DNA of 64,000 bases, taken from contig NZ_CP054856.1 in NCBI RefSeq assembly GCF_018417475.1, positions 2,077,001 to 2,141,000 of the forward strand, read 5' to 3'. Positions 63,878 through 64,000 of the stretch are shown here, one piece after another (within the stretch, counting starts at the first letter, position 1; each line of letters opens with the position of its first letter). Under the pieces are notes generated by a model. The model was not told where the DNA came from and ran no database searches. It saw only the letters and a list, made by a program, of their open reading frames with translations. The stretch is from Novosphingobium decolorationis (GTDB lineage: Bacteria > Pseudomonadota > Alphaproteobacteria > Sphingomonadales > Sphingomonadaceae). Both the position numbers and the translations under genes were made by a program.

Positions 63878-64000
63878 TCAGTTGCCCTGCCGCTGGGCCC
63901 CTTCGCGCATGGCCGTGACCATCAGGTCCTCCAGCCTCGCCGGGTCAATTGCCAGAACCACGTTCGCCTTGCGCTCGCCGAGACCGGGTTGGTAGTGTTC
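63878..64000 (-). CDS. C-terminal fragment of an unrecognised protein (cut by right edge)
   Basis: Forty codons of an open frame end with TGA at 63878-63880, ending DLMVTAMREGAQRQGN. The segment has HYQPGLGERKANVVLAIDP upstream. I do not recognise the family. It lies four bases before the DUF4269 gene on the same strand, so it is probably cotranscribed. Its 5' part is outside the window. Confidence 0.55.
   Translation of the reverse strand, partial: EHYQPGLGERKANVVLAIDPARLEDLMVTAMREGAQRQGN

Overview
The window is a GC-rich (roughly two-thirds G+C by eye) chromosome-like segment from an alphaproteobacterium, most likely a sphingomonad of the Novosphingobium/Sphingobium type. The evidence is several TonB-dependent receptors of sphingomonad style, a complete lig-type protocatechuate 4,5-cleavage cluster and dense, mostly operonic coding. 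No tRNA, rRNA, CRISPR array or prophage was seen.

Region 1 (1-17.2 kb) is a secreted glycan/peptide utilisation locus. A minus-strand operon carries a GH127 beta-L-arabinofuranosidase, an Ldh2-family oxidoreductase, a DUF885 peptidase-like protein and a GH43 arabinosidase/xylosidase. It is followed by a TonB receptor with two tandem lectin-like secreted proteins, then a DapA-family lyase cut by the left edge. Divergently, the plus strand carries a large DUF5695-like secreted protein, an M24 Xaa-Pro-type peptidase and a secreted HExxH zinc protein. Four copies of a palindrome built on ATATCGTATACGATAT sit in the promoters of these units. GH127 and GH43 enzymes together with proline-type peptidases and a DapA-family lyase suggest use of arabinosylated hydroxyproline-rich plant glycoprotein; this is inference.

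Region 2 (17.2-25.6 kb) holds a second TonB receptor, a low-GC LuxR-HTH protein with one membrane helix, a ProX-type tRNA editing protein, and a phospholipase C/HAD phosphatase pair. The phospholipase reading frame is broken just after its Tat signal.

Region 3 (25.65-30.53 kb) is two tandem copies of a group II intron. They are inserted directly behind the terminator of the lig operon, as class C introns do. One copy is split by an IS903-like element with a perfect 9-bp target duplication; the other has frameshifts. Neither encodes an intact maturase.

Region 4 (30.6-40 kb) is a complete meta-cleavage protocatechuate 4,5 pathway. ligI, galD/ligU and ligK lie on the minus strand. They are divergent from a LysR regulator with two tandem HTH domains, a DUF1932 dehydrogenase, ligJ, ligA, ligB, ligC and an aldo/keto reductase. 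Together these convert protocatechuate to pyruvate and oxaloacetate.

Region 5 (40-60.8 kb) is an accessory cluster whose substrate I cannot name. It contains two GPH-type transporters, three related SAM methyltransferases, two paralogous ~100-residue proteins of unknown function, a PAPS sulfotransferase, a flavoprotein dehydrogenase, an SDR, a TonB receptor, two alpha/beta hydrolases, a beta-lactamase-fold lipoprotein, a DHA-type efflux pump and two tandem IclR regulators. Transporter, methyltransferase and small protein are joined by 4-base stop/start overlaps in all three pairings. A motif TTCA-N5-TGAACAGC precedes most of the units. A ~113-bp intergenic element with three hairpins occurs in three full copies and one partial copy (42.1, 57.5, 60.8 and 21.5 kb).

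Region 6 (61-64 kb) has a LysR regulator, a phosphoribosyltransferase, a LOG-family phosphoribohydrolase, a DUF4269 nucleotidyltransferase-like protein and a C-terminal gene fragment at the right edge.
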